From the NCBI GenBank assembly GCA_035772785.1, contig JAOCPU010000069.1:1-64000 (forward strand): a stretch of DNA of 64,000 nt. Reading direction: 5' to 3'. Shown here piece by piece: positions 23,201 through 35,504 of this stretch. A model generated the notes under the pieces. It ran no database searches and was not told where the DNA came from. It was given only the letters and a program-made list of their open reading frames with translations. The DNA comes from Phlebiopsis flavidoalba. Lineage: Eukaryota; Basidiomycota; Agaricomycetes; Polyporales; Phanerochaetaceae. Position numbers and translations under genes: made by a program. Each line of letters opens with the position of its first letter. Position 1 is the stretch's first letter.

Positions 23201-26200
23201 TCCGACGACTGGGCGGGGGACTATTGAGAGGGTTTCCCCTATCGCAATTGGCCCCCTGGCCCGGCTTGCTCGGTGCTCCATGTGTCTTGCTATGATTAAC
23301 GGTGTGCGATTTCAAAGAGACCCCGGACCTGCCGAGATACCGCGGGACAATCTGAAATAGAGATTGGAATGCCGGGGACCTTGTGTGCAGAGTCAATATT
23401 ACGCCAAAGCGGAGAAGAGTCGATGCATATCAACTCGCGCCTTTGGGGGTGTCGTTGAGAGGTAGGGCCTTATGTTAAGGGGGATTCCCGCCATACTATC
23501 CAACCTCACGACGCGATACCAATGCTGAGCCCCGGCATCAGGGGGGAAACATATCCAAATACGACAAGAGTATTAGGGAAACAAAATCATGAGAAGCTTC
23601 AATCGCACACAGGCGCCTGATAGCCTCGCCGTAAAGAAATCGTCGAACAAGGGGTAGCACCGCCTTGCACTAGAAACAAAATGTCCCAAGGCCCTCTGCT
23701 TCCAAGCTGCTTTTCGAGCAGGTGATTCAGGTAGAGACACGACACTGCATTTTTGAAAAAGAGGGGCCGCAGCCTACTCGCAGACCAAATACATGCCAAG
23801 TTAGGCTCATTTGGCTAAGCTTGTTCGTCTTCGCCATCTTGTATATACAAACCCCAAGTAAGTTTCAGACATTGCTTGCTTTCACCAAGAGAGCCAGATC
23901 GGCTCCAGGTGCCGGTCATCCGAAAGTCTGATAGTACTGACATAGTTGCAAGATGACGAATCGACAAATCTACATGGCAGTGCATTGTGTCCATGTACAT
24001 GCGCTACCTATTTGTTATTGTCCCGCACGAGCGACTCGCTTGTTGAACTTCGAGAGCCCAGAGTCCAGTCTGAGGAGCTCGCGCAGCGTTGGGTGAGGCT
24101 GGAACAGGTTTGTCTGCGTCTTCGATCGCCACCCAGTCGCTGGTTAGTCACGTACTTTTCTGAAATCGCCACAAGGCGAACCAGATTTGGATGAGGTCAT
24201 GGCACGAGGTCGGGACTATTCTAGAATATTCAGATATTGAGATGAATTCGGCTCTGCGGCATTGTCTCCATTTTTGAATCTTTAATCAAAAACTATGTAC
24301 ATGTTTACCATGTTTCTTAACTTCTTCCTTTACTGGTAGCGATATTCGGTGAGTTGGCGGCAAGCGTCTTGACGAGGGAGCCAGGTGGTAGCACTCTATT
24401 CAGAGGAGGAAAGCTTGTCCATGCGCCAGCAGAGAGATACCTCTCATGTGTGTCTGGCTCACATTTCGAGGACGAAATTCGTTTCTGTGCCAGGGTCTCC
24501 TAATTCGCTGATCGCCAGGTTTCGCTTGCTGGGGGCAGTACGTATTCAATTCAGTACGGGGTCAGCACGCGATCAACCTTGTATGGGCAATCGCCAAAAG
24601 AGCCTACACACCTGACACGACATTTCCTAGAGCCTTTTCGGTACGAGATCGAGCTGGGAACGATGGATGATGTATCCCTGCCACTCATTTCGTAGAGCCC
24701 TGCGACAATGGGATTCAGGAGTGATTCTCATCCTCGTGATCCCTGCGCATAACTTCGCCCGACACGTGTGAGATGTGACAAGTTATATGTTCCTAGGTAT
24801 CGAAAGCACGGTCATACTCACGTGTTGCAGGAAACCCAATCGTTATTGGCTGTTTTACAACCCTCAGTCGACTCCTGGTCTGACATACTATTGTGAGCAC
24901 TTGGATCAAGACGAAGGCACTGGAGCGCAGTCCGGAAGAGCAAGGCGCGGTGGATGTGCGAAGACAAGCTCTCACTAAAGGCGTGAGGACGTTTTCCAGG
25001 GGCCTCATGATTGAGTTTCAATATGCGGTCCACACACGATCACAATACATGATGAAATCTAATAAACAATTTTCAGACTCAATCACTGGAGGCAGGTCTA
25101 TTAGGGCCTACCAAGTTTGCTCGTCCCCCTTAAAGTAGACTCGCCGCACGGTGGCATTCGTAGAGGCCGTATGATTAGCGAAGTTTTGCGTAAAATGTTC
25201 TTGTTGCAGAATTGTACTGCTGAGTCGGCCGTCTTGTCGTCGTGTATTAGTCAGCTGCGAGCCAAGTAAAATGCAACAGCTGGGTGCTATACGTCGTAAA
25301 TTCGCCTACCGCTGCACCTGGGCTGTGGCACTCGGCTGCACCCAGGGGGCCAGCGCCCGCGAGCAATCGAGGAAATCACCTTGGTAGTTAGCGCCTGTAG
25401 AAACGCCCAAGATCAGCGGGACCCCGTGTGCTTGCTTTCGGTCCAGCGACATGTCTGAGCCTCTGTGTGGCTGTACATGAGTCTTCGTATGTAAGGCTTT
25501 CATCGAGGCGTCGAATTGAGTCAGCAGAGCGTGGTATTAGCAGGACAATGCAGCACGCAGCCACCGTGAAGCATGAGATGGCTGGGGTCCAGGTCACGTG
25601 GGGTCGTTACCCCCCCCCACCCAAGGTGATATCAGCGCTTGCGCGCGTGCATCCCCCCCTGGCTGCAACCGCGGCAAAGCGCCTGTTGCCACGGATGCCC
25701 GCTGATGCGGTGATGCCCCCCCGGAGCTCTACTAGACGCCGCCAAGCGCAAAACAGTGACGTGAAATGCGGGCCTCTTTGAGTTCGTACGTAGAGTTGGT
25801 ATAAAATAACACCAATATGATAAAAACTTGTAGAAAACTTTCTGTAATGCTCTTTACTTTCGCTTGTTGGCCATTACCCGATCGGAACGGTACTCCAGGT
25901 CGTGACTTGTATTCCATATAAGTAGCTTGTAAAAGCGACTAGCTTAAAACTACTCTGCACGATTCTCCACTAACCTCATCACTTCCCTGAAATTCGGGAC
26001 CATCTCAAGCGCTCGAAAGAAGACGGCAGACCGTCAGTCTCAAGTTCCCAGAGGATCTCACTTTGCCTTACGGTCCTACGTCCTCAAACTGGCTTGTCAA
26101 ACAGCATCGCCCGATGAGTATATTACCAATTTCGGCAACCGTACACTTCTACAGCCCGAGGTGGCTGAGGGGCGATCGGTGATTGGACCAAACCGATCCC

Positions 26201-27290
26201 CGCCGCATTTGTGTACATTGCGCGGAGACCTGCGGGAATTCATCCAGATTCACTGAGTTTGGGCGTGCGTGCGCAGAGCCATACCCTTGAGGTACACGCC
26301 CTGAGAGGCAGGAATCTGTGAGTTCGGGGGCTCATGACGACGTCAACTTACTGTGAACGTCGCCGGTGAGCAAGATTGAGCTTACTTCAATACAAACGAT
26401 ATTTCAGCTACCGTGAAAAAACCGCAGCCTCCGCTCGATGTTGCCTTGATTGTCGTGTCCGCCTGGTCTAACTGTTGTTTCTTGATAAATTCAACTTGGA
26501 CTCAGAAGTTCCGTTATGCCAGTGCCCGTTTATGAATGCGTGAATACGCCCGGCTTCCTTGGGATACTTCTATATGAAAATCGTCATGCTTTACAAAGTA
26601 ACTGGGGGGAATATCAAGCCTTTACTCCAAGACCTAGCAGTCGCAGTCGCAGGTGACGTGACAGTGAGTCACGGAGTCAAGTAACTCGTCGAAGCACCGT
26701 GCTTGGGCCTGTGTATAAGAAACGTTGTTTTGAGACCTGATGATGTTTCCAAGCCAACGCATTGGCATGATAGAGAGTAATCCCAAGCTCCAACCATACA
26801 TTGTTCGAGGCAACACATCGCAAAGGGAGTAATGCATCCTGACCTTCCAGAAATGGCAAGCTGCGGCGTTTTGATCCTAAAACAAACACAAACAATGAGC
26901 GCATTTGATCCGGACACCTGGCTCTGACCTTGACCAAGAGGTGTGTTGCGTGATCGGATGGACGCGCGTCGATAGGAACACTTGCGCGCGTGTAGCGTTG
27001 TAAGGGCTGGTCTGGCATTATACAACTTGTTCCTCGAACTTGGATCAACATCATGATGCCAGATACGGCTTCGAAACATCTGAGGGCGCATCCGCCTCAC
27101 CGCAAGGCGGTGACAAGGGCACACACGCCTTCAAATCCTGTTCAATGAGATGATTGAAACACTCATCGAGTAGTTAAGATGGCAAAAGCTTCCGCCCTTC
27201 TGTGCGCTCGTACAGTAACTCAAGGGGTTTCAGCTGTTTGAAATGTACTGTTCGGATGATCGGCGTCAGAGGCTGTGGGCGGGTCCCCAC
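20270..27290. other. About 7 kb with no supportable gene
   Basis: Short, conflicting frames on both strands, no recognised domain. Items worth noting: a TATA-like GTATAAATC at 20506 followed by a 113-codon frame (20465-20806) whose alternative frame holds a signal-like T-A-L-F-V-Q-A-L-L-V, reminiscent of the G1-like leaders; a C-tract at 21687-21708; a C-tract at 25610-25620; and an imperfect palindrome GTGACGTGACAGTGAGTCAC near 26653. The stretch may be gene-poor, repeat-derived sequence decayed beyond recognition. Confidence 0.35.
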
Positions 27291-27297
27291 TCCAGAG

Positions 27298-27304
27298 TAT
27301 AAAA
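27298..27304 (+). promoter_or_regulatory. TATA box of the RlpA-like gene
   Basis: GTATAAAAG about 127 bp upstream of the ATG at 27431, followed by a pyrimidine-rich leader, a common layout for strongly expressed small secreted fungal proteins. Confidence 0.65.
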
Positions 27305-27430
27305 GCTGAGGTCGCACAACATGGATTCTGCAGAGTTGACCTCTCCCAGTCCACACTCTTTTTAACGTCTTCACCTTCTTCGGGCCCGGTGCCACTTCTT
27401 TGCACTTCACGACCAATCGTATTCTTCACC

Positions 27431-28050
27431 ATGTTTCTTCTACACAGCTGTTGTTTCTACTATCCCTCGCTGTCATTGGTTCGGGAATCGCGTGGCACCG
27501 GCAAACGGGTTTTGTCTTCAATGGAGATGGTAGGTTCCTGGCATGAAAAAACAACGCTCCGTGTACGACTAATGCGCTGTGCAGCTACCTTTTACGAGAC
27601 CGGGCTGGGAGCCTGCGGCAAAGGTCAACCATGACACGGATCACATCGCTGCTGTTTCGCATCAGTTCTTCGACAGTTTCGAGTGAGTAAACTTTCTGGT
27701 GCTCTAGGAGCCCTGGTTAACCATCATTGTAGTGGTGGATCCGCGAACCCTAAACAAGTTAGTGCTGGCTTTGAATACCCGTTAGCATCTGCTAACACAT
27801 AACATCGCAGCAACCACATCTGCGGCAAGAAAGCAACGATCCATGGTGCGTAATTGGTGCTGTATCTGTGCATACACCTTGAGCTCACCGACTTCATGAT
27901 AGCTGGGGACAAGTCAACCACGGTGACGATCGTGGATAGGTGCGGTGGTTGTCTCGGACTCTACCGACCTGGACCTGTCTCCTACCGCTTTTCAAGACCT
28001 TGCTCCGTTTGAGTGTCGGACGGCTTAAAATGACCTGGACGCTCGACTAG
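27431..28050 (+). CDS. Small secreted RlpA-like double-psi beta-barrel protein
   Basis: The start CACCATG at 27431 gives a leader that, allowing one shift, is hydrophobic (Q-L-L-F-L-L-S-L-A-V-I-G). Intron 1 is 27530-27584 (GTAGGT..TGCAG, with the branch-like ACTAAT). The next exon reads A-T-F-Y-E-T-G-L-G-A-C-G-K, the hallmark first strand of RlpA-like barrels, then D-H-I-A-A-V-S and Q-F-F-D-S-F. Intron 2 is 27683-27732 (GTGAGT..TGTAG), followed by G-S-A-N-P. A later exon has H-I-C-G-K-K-A-T-I, and after another intron come T-T-V-T-I-V-D-R-C-G-G-C and D-L-D-L-S-P-T-A-F-Q-D-L-A, ending G-R-L-K-M-T-W-T-L-D, stop at 28048. Length (about 125 residues) is normal for this family, which is related to expansin and barwin folds and is usually extracellular. 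At least three frame lesions are present. It is convergent with REX1, 170 bp apart. Confidence 0.75.
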
Positions 28051-28219
28051 AGCAAAGAGGGTTTGACTTGGGGCAATCACGGAAGGCAGGAGTAGTACAC
28101 TATAGCTGCACATGATAAGGAATGTGATTGTAAAGCTGTGGATGCAGACACAATGATATTCGATATCAAAAGATCTAGCACAGAGCGAGATGATCACATA
28201 CGAAGTCAGAATCTGAACA

Positions 28220-30670
28220 CTATTTGGCGTCTTCAACACCAAGGAAGAGAAGGCCCCTTTTCGCCTTCTCACCTCTCTCCTCCAACGCCCGTCCATCCGC
28301 GCTCGTCCAACCCTCACGTCGCCAAGTTCTTCGGGACTTTTTACCCGAGCGGATCGCCGTGTCGAAACGCAGGACTTTGCGCGCGTTGAGCTCCGCCATC
28401 TTGGCGGGGATCCGAGTGTCCGGGTGAAGATGACAAGTGCGCAGTGCGTGACGGCAGCGCGTCATACAGCTGTTTCAGCTGCGAGTCTAGGGTGGCGAGT
28501 ATACGGCCGGGATATCTGCCGTTGTCGGAGCGGGCGTCGAAGCAGACTCGGCATTGCCGTCCCCGCTTGATCGGTTCGTGATCTCCTGTGTGACTTGAGC
28601 GCGACATAGTGTGTATACATATAGAGGGAACTTACAGCCTAACGCATCCGCCAGAGCAGTAAAACCGTCCAAAGGCAAAGTGGTGTGTGAAGGTATATAG
28701 CACCAAGAAGACCTGCCAGTGACTTCTTCGTCTGTCTTTGCAAGCATTCGTGGTGTGTGGCCTTCGAACCATGCCAAATTTGCGGGGTTCCCGTGGTCCA
28801 CAACTATAGAAGAAACAGTGCCAAATTCCTCGCGCGTGACATCGCGCTCAAGAGCGACTCATAGTCAACTTTGAACTCGCCATAGCCAGGACCCTACAGG
28901 TGTACATAGTCATTTTGCGCGATAAGTAATCTCAGTCTTGTGACTCAATGGAGCGTACCATGGTTACAAACCTTTTAGTCTTGAGCAAATCTAGGCATGC
29001 TCGTGCATCATTTCCTCTGGGTCGTGGCCCACCTCCTTCGCCGCGGTTTTGGATTTCTCGCCGCACCATTTCTTCGTGAAGCCACGCCAAACCCGGTTTT
29101 AGTGGTCTACCACGAGGGTGATGATAAAGTGATAGCAGTGTCTATGCAGCCGGGGGTGGCATAGTTATTGAGGGCCTTTAGATCGGATATTCTAGCGACA
29201 AATGTCCTAGGAGGATTGGTGTAGGTGTGGCAGGAAAGTATTTGACATCAAATGTAGCTTGGACTTCTCCAAACGTCGTGGTAACATTGGCCACACCCCT
29301 CTTTCAGTGATGCCGGACCACTATGGTCAGAGGTGAGAAAGTACTTTTGCGATATAAAATATGAGTACGCCCTGCCTACCTGATGTCAAATAGTCGATGA
29401 TGGGTTTTTGAGGTTTTCCTTGCACACCAACGTGTCAGACTACACAACGGCGCCAGACTCGTAGTCTATTAGACTATACTCCTTGCCACAGCACAACTTT
29501 GCCATCTTCAGTTTGACACTAATGAAACGTCCCTCAAAAATAAGCCATGGGGGATAAAATTTGCGCACCATCTCACAATCCATTAGCGACGGACTAACGT
29601 GGGAACTCGGGTCCACACTTCACTGGGCCGCTACACAGCATGGTTCTGCGGGGTTTCTATCCAACCGTTCGGGCGATGTTTCGAACGTTTCAGAACAAAT
29701 GTACACGCCCAAAGGCAATTGGGATAGTCCGTTTTCCAGCAGCATTTGTTCAGTCGTAAGAAGATATCTTAATGTTGTCTTCTCCTGTGAGCGCTCTGCT
29801 AAGTTTCGTTCTAAGTCAAGAAATCCTTGCAGAGTATCGAGAACCAACTTCACATTGTCACCCTCTCCAGTATCCGACGTTTCTCTCTCTTCTCCCGAGA
29901 CCGGTGCCTGAAAGAACGCGCTGAGCACGGGAGTGCATTCTGTGTTGGTCACCTGGGGCATGTGTTGGACAAGCATGGCTGAAAGTTTTTGCTATGAACG
30001 GAACCCCCGTGGGACGGCCCTGCCTCACGAGGTAAGGGAATCTCTTGCGGTAGATTGGGGTTTCGTAGTCGCTGATGTGGGTAAAGGAGGCAGAGAAAGG
30101 ATGTCTGGAGTGAGCCCTGGAATGAGGATGGCAACTACCTTCTGGACAGAGCGTAGGGTTCTGCACCAAGGCGTTTATTTTAGCCTAGTAAGAGACGTTT
30201 ACGGACGACGTACCTCTACCCTGACGAAACTGGGCGGAGGTGCGTCTGAGGCGAGATGCAATACCAAGTCCCGTATGTCCTGAGCAGAGGTCGTGTGTGC
30301 GCTCTCATTCACGGGCATACATGACTCACAGATATTCCGACTGCGTCTCTACGTTTCAATATTTCCCCCTTGTTGTACATGAACCGCGGAGGATTTTGAC
30401 TGAACGTCAGACATGAGCTACCAGCAGTCGCGGGTAAAACGAAGAAAAAACACCACACGTCCAGTTTCCCGTCTACTTTTCTTGTCTTCTTAGCTTTTCG
30501 CTTTTCGACTTTCGTCCATCCATCTTGTTGTTTTCTGCGGCCATAATGACATCTTGCTCAGCTTGGGCACTAACGCCATGGGACTCGCGGGGAGAGACCT
30601 TGAGCTTCTTCGAGACCGGCAGACCGGACTTGGAAGGCGAGGACGGCGAGAACTCTTGTGACCGTTTCAT
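28220..30670 (-). CDS. REX1: RNA exonuclease of the REX1/REXO1 type (DEDDh family)
   Basis: The N-terminal part (start possibly 30670; the start is uncertain) is Ser/Pro/Lys-rich and disordered. Then R-D-L-V-L-H-L-A-S-D-A-P-P-P-S (about 30275-30235), an intron, L-I-P-G-L-T-P-D-I-L-S-L-P-P (30130-30085), H-A-C-P-T-H-A-P-G-D (29965-29935), and L-L-T-T-E-Q-M (about 29770). The exonuclease core follows: V-T-T-T-F-G-E-V-Q-A-T, P-I-L-L-G-H-S-L-E, then H-H-P-R-G-R-P-L-K-P-G-L-A-W-L (29130-29080) and D-P-E-E-D-A-R-A-C-L-D-L-L-K. That is the H-x(4)-D ending of the DEDDh class. The C-terminal region ends A-K-R-G-L-L-F-L-G-V-E-D-A-K, stop at 28220. REX1-type enzymes trim 3' ends of 5S rRNA and tRNA precursors in the nucleus (family knowledge). 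Several introns and multiple single-base frame lesions are present; the exonuclease I motif (D-x-E) is in the damaged part near 29530 and I could not read it cleanly. Confidence 0.75.
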
Positions 30671-30796
30671 TGCTATTTTTCCGGTGTTGACTTTGCCCAG
30701 AGTGCGCCGACGCACTTTACCGTTGAAGCGTAAGAGAGGTGAGGCAGGAGTTCTCACAATCCCACGGTCGGTCTCGACTTCATGGGCGCTTGAGAG

Positions 30797-30907
30797 TTCT
30801 GGAGAGCGTCCGGGAAACGGGAATTCTGTGCCACGAGAGGTTAACGGACCAGAAGATTGTCGTCGCATTCGCACTCCGCCTCGGCGGCTATCACCTGTAC
30901 TTGCCAC
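30797..30907 (+). repeat. Inverted repeat arm 1, upstream of REX1
   Basis: This segment recurs in inverted orientation at 31205-31299 (about 68 bp with one or two differences: GAGAGGTTAACGGACCAGA through GGCGGCTATCACCTGTA) and continues, still inverted, at 32776-32802 (GTCCGGGAA..GGGAATTCTGTGCC). The two inverted parts are separated by the CTGTGCC element. So a copy of this region existed downstream and was interrupted by an insertion. Confidence 0.8.
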
Positions 30908-31204
30908 ATAACCAAGGCTCTCGGCGTGTATGTTGTACCACTGTATTTGCATGGCTTGTGTGTCACAAGAACTTCAGCCGAAAGCTAATTAAAAAGTATA
31001 CAGTGTCTTGAATGCTGATGTACTCTAATTTTATCAACTTTCCGTGAGACCTCCTCCTGTCTCAGCCAGACCGCACCAAGAACGCACTTTCTGGCGGAAT
31101 TACCTCACGTTTTGAGTTCGCAGCCATCCGAAAGCCTTTAAGAATACGATTCACTATTTATTCCTACCCATTCAGATATCTGATGCGGGGCGAGGACTGC
31201 TCAA

Positions 31205-31299
31205 AGCTCCAAAGTCTTGAAGTTGCGAGAAATACAGGTGATAGCCGCCGAGGCGGAGTGCGAATGCGACGACAATCTCTGGTCCGTTAACCTCTCGTT
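31205..31299 (-). repeat. Inverted repeat arm 2, left part
   Basis: Inverted copy of 30832-30907. It ends where the CTGTGCC repeats begin, and the rest of the copied region reappears at 32776-32802. Confidence 0.8.
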
Positions 31300-32780
31300 T
31301 CTGTGCCTCTGTGCCTCTGTGCCTCTGTGCCGTCTGTGCCGTTGGCGCCCGTCTGTGCCGTGACCGGCGTCTGAGTATGTCACACAGTATCTAATGCGCC
31401 GGCGGCCTCAGGCGCATGCCGGGACCTTATCGGGACCTTAAATACTACTGCACAAACTACTCTGGAGCAATAAGCATGGATTGATTCACAGACTTATAAC
31501 CCTTGGCTGTATGGGCTGACAAGGAGGGATAGCGCCCGATCCGAACACAGCAGGCGCCTATGATTCCACATTGGGACAAGGCACTGGGTGTGGGGATCGG
31601 TTTCGGAGGCTGTAGTTCTGTTGGTGAAAACGTAACTCAAAGGTATATTTCGAGAACCTTTTCCCACGCGGAAGAAATTTATTGGTTTTCAAATTCTTGG
31701 TCAGATTTTGCTCACTCGCAGAAACGTGAACGGAATCTACAACTGTTTTTGGCCATTTGGCGGGCAAAACGCGAAGAAACGTGGAAAATCAGTAATAATA
31801 CTGCCGGTTTTTGATCACGTTTTGATCCGCACCATCAATTTAGAGCAAAATCAGAATTCCCATTAAGTTTCTTATCCGTCCAAAAACTGCACAGAAATTT
31901 ACCCTCGGCATACATTTTTTCACACGTTTCTGTCACTTCCAAAAACAATCTCCCCACCCAGTGAGGGGCGCATTGCCAGTGGGGGTGTGACATGCGGCCT
32001 AGCTCTGCAACATCCACACCAAAAGTTCCTGCATGTTTGAAGGACTGTAGGATACACGCTGATATAGATACTGACTCTTGGTCTCCCCATGAATTTTAAT
32101 GTAGAATTTCAATGCAAGTACTTCAGCAGCTCAAAATATAAGTACTTCAATACATGGGATATAGTCTTAGATTTTGAGTTCTTTGACTCTCACAATTATG
32201 TGAATACCTTCCATTCACAGAGCATCTATCATCTGTATTGCTCTGGATCCAAATCCAAGTCTTATATACAGAGACCACAAAAAGACATATAATATTAAAT
32301 ACAAATTAAATAAGGAGATGTATAATTGTACATAATATTTGGGCTGTGTGCAGTGCAATAACATTATGTGCATTCATGACTCTTCAAATAGTTTGATATT
32401 GAGCTGTGATTTGTGCCCACTGAGCTCTCAAAGTTGAACGTTGAATATTGCACTGTCTTATGGGCGGGCGGAGAAAAGTGACAACCAAAAATGATGGCGT
32501 GACACAGCCATCACATGAGTGTATGTCACACTGTGACAAAAGTAGCCAATTTTGGTTTTGTTGCACGAGTCAGCACTCAATGACCTCGAGTTGATCTCTA
32601 TTTACAGCTTATGCATGGTATAATAAGTAGAAAATAGTACATAAATTATTCGTTGGTGATTCGTGAACAAAGTGAAAACGTGAGGTCACGGAGGTGCAAG
32701 CGCCTGTCATGGCACAGACGGGCGCCGACGGCACAGACGGCACAGAGGCACAGACGGCACAGACGCCGGCACAGAATTCC
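31300..32780. mobile_element. Non-coding insertion with CTGTGCC-rich terminal inverted repeats
   Basis: The left end is a run of CTGTGCCT repeats continuing as GTCTGTGCCGTTGGCGCC and CGTCTGTGCCGTGAC. The right end (32697-32777) is the inverse: GTCATGGCACAGACGGGCGCC through GGCACAGACGCCGGCACAG. The inverted ends match over about 75 bp with few differences. The interior of about 1.3 kb is AT-richer than its surroundings and has no transposase-like frame, only ORFs of 60-84 codons. No clear target duplication is visible, but the REX1-side repeat (30797-30907) acts as an empty-site copy. Superfamily unresolved. Confidence 0.65.
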
Positions 32781-33524
32781 CAATTCCCGGACTTTCTGGA
32801 GAATCGTGTTGGGCGTGCGCGCGTCTCAGATCGTTGCTTGATTTTCGGCCACATCCTGTTGAGCGTATTGGTGCTTGGGATCGGCAACTTTGACTCGTGG
32901 TGAGTAGTAAAGCTTTGTCAAACTCTCAGTAGTGTTATTGTAGCCTCAAATTTAGATGTAGACGCACTGGCGCTTGAAGGAACACATTATCGCAGACTTT
33001 CCGACGTTCCCGTTCTGAGCGACATTCAGTCTGAGGATGCCCAGCATCCATAGAAGCGTTCACTGAGTCTCTATATTACAGCATCATTTGGGCTTGTAAC
33101 AATTGAGAGTTTCGGCTCATAACGCTTTGTTAACGTTGTAGAGTCGTGAGTCATGGATAGTCTATTATATAGCATGATTTGGCGACTGACTTCGAATGAT
33201 TTGACGACTGACTCCGTGACAGACCCGAATTTGGCGAATCAAGTATCTCAGGCTTGAGTTACTTGATACCGGTAACATGTCGATACGCCAATCCAGGTTT
33301 ATGACAATTAGGCCTGATCAAATTACCCCGGACGGGGATCAGGCCACCTCCTTGCGATGAATGTGTACGGCAACGACGGATGTGGCTTGCTTGGACACCG
33401 TGGCCCATAAATGTGGCTATCATGCCAAGCCGTGTACAGCTACGCCAACGACGTGGACCCTATTGTTCCATGACGCCACTTGCCATTTTGGTGGTGGTGG
33501 CCCAATGGTGGCCTGTAGAAAATG

Positions 33525-33532
33525 TATAAATA
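33525..33532 (+). promoter_or_regulatory. TATA box before the two-module protein gene
   Basis: GTATAAATAG lies 141 bp upstream of the ATG at 33666, with CCCAATGG (CCAAT-like) about 25 bp further upstream at 33501. Confidence 0.6.
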
Positions 33533-33665
33533 GGCTGCGAGCATGGCAGAATACCGCACAACTGAGTACTGTGCCGTGAGGTGTGTATGCATTTCCCTCA
33601 TCATCGGCCCATATACCAATTAAGTTATGGTGAGTTTACAAAGATTTTGTCGCTAAGACTTCGTA

Positions 33666-35504
33666 ATGAAAGGGTCAGGATCATCAACAACAGCAACACG
33701 AGAGAGAGAATCACGCCAACCCGTGCAGTCTGGCGTGGCAAGTCCATTAGTTCCCGCCACCCCTGGTACCCTTCAAAGTGATGATGCATCATCACCGCCC
33801 CGTCAAAGCGCCTCCCGTCCCCACTCGCCGAAAAAAACACAAACCCAAGAGTTTCAAGGCCCCGCAAGCTTCTCTCGAAATATTTCTAGCTCGACACAAA
33901 GACGATATTCATTTCAAGGACCATAACGGAATCTCGGGGATATCCATCTCCGACGTGGCCGGCGGCATGGGATTGCTGGAAGTGGCGAGCTATGTAAAGG
34001 ACGGGGAAGAAGAGGTCAAGCTCATCACCGGCTCTCAAGAAGCGAATATTAAATCTGCTTTCAAACTGCAAATCGTGGTATGTTATACATAAGTGACAAC
34101 AGCTCTACTTTTCGCTCAACGTTGATTCATGCTGTAGTGGCCTGGACTTTTACCTTTCGAAGAGATGATCAGGAAGCATCGCCTGGTATACAACAAAGCG
34201 GAACTAGCCTATGAAGTCGTTCTGGCATTTACTCGGTGGTGGAGACGCATGCAATCGGTCAGTAGTTGTATATATATCAATAACCGACATTGCCGTTCGT
34301 GTCTGAAACGACTACGCAGACCCCGTCTTCGGAAAGCCGCCCTGAGGAGTGTCGATGGCATCCGTCCGTATTGGATTTCAGAACTCTGCGACTTAAAAGG
34401 CTGCAAAAAGTGTCTTTCGCAAGTTGGCAGCCGGTCATCACCGTTAACGGCGTGATACCAGAGCTGGAGCCTACTCACTTACCTCCGAATATGCCGACAT
34501 CTTCTCAATCAACCCAGCGTTCGAACGCAGACATCAGTGGGGAGTTTTCCACCATGTCTATAGGTCGCCATCGCCTTCCCAAGACTGGAAGCTCGCGTGA
34601 CCATAATTATCCCTATTCTCGTCGTCCCCGGTCTCAATCGTCCGCTCAGACGTCCTCACAGGTCTCCGCTCTTCGTCCAGAGCCGGCCTCTTCGCACTCC
34701 CGCGCCCCAAGGAGAACCTCCCAATCCCATCAACACAACGTTGAGATATCTCAGATAGCCTTACACGCGGGCGGCGGAGTACAATTTCAAGACCAGGGTG
34801 CTTCTCATCTTGTAGCCACAGCGCCCGTTCAGGTCCAGGCTTATCCAACAGTGTCATACACAGGGCCAAATGCTCTATCTACCTTCGCCGGCCCAGTGCC
34901 AGTCTCACAACATGAGATTATCCGCCAGCGCACCTTGTCATCTGAACGCGTGAAGACGATACGCTTCAAGATGATCGGCGATGATACCCCTGGAATATTG
35001 GTGCATAGGCTTCTGCACCTCGCCGAAGCGGCTTCCGTCCTTCACAGCTCCTACGAAGGCGTGACCATGTCCGATGTAAGCATGGTTCAATACTTCACTT
35101 TACGATTGGAGGTTCGTGCACGCATACTTTGACGTCTGATGTCTGAGCACACAGCTGATCATGTCTGCAGTGGCCGGGGCTGCCGCTGTGGGAGGGGCAA
35201 ATTCCTGGTTCCATATTCACCAAGGGTGAACTCGGACATCTTCTTGCCGTGAACATCCTGGCATGGTGGGAGGCGATGAAGGCGGTCCGTGTTTATATCG
35301 CTTTTGCTTCGTAGAACGGATCTGACCTTGTCCATCACTTTGTAGGTGCCATTGACGGCTGATATTACCGCTACCCAGTGGCATCCCATTGTGCTTGACT
35401 TCAGGAGGTTGAGACTGACAGAGCTTCGAAGTGTGGGACATGGACACTTGGCAGCCTATGTGCACCATCGATTAAGGCGCCTGCTCCCTCCACATGATGC
35501 ATGA
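33666..35504 (+). CDS. Unrecognised protein built of two related modules
   Basis: From the ATG at 33666 a Ser/Pro-rich leader shifts frame near 33780-33830 into K-A-P-P-V-P-T-R-R-K-K-H-K-P-K, then L-E-I-F-L-A-R-H-K-D-D-I-H-F-K and K-L-Q-I-V. Intron 1 (34078-34138, GTATGT..TGTAG) is followed by W-P-G-L-L-P-F-E and A-Y-E-V-V-L-A-F-T-R-W-W-R-R-M-Q. Intron 2 (34259-34318) is followed by W-H-P-S-V-L-D-F-R-T-L-R-L-K-R-L. A Ser/Pro/Gln-rich linker of about 150 residues leads to a second set: T-I-R-F-K-M-I-G-D-D-T-P, F-T-L-R-L-E, an intron, W-P-G-L-P-L-W-E, L-A-W-W-E-A-M-K, an intron, W-H-P-I-V-L-D-F-R-R-L-R-L-T-E-L, and a stop at 35502. Both modules have the same order and the same intron sites. No metal site, signal peptide or membrane segment is seen. 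I do not recognise the family. Confidence 0.65.
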
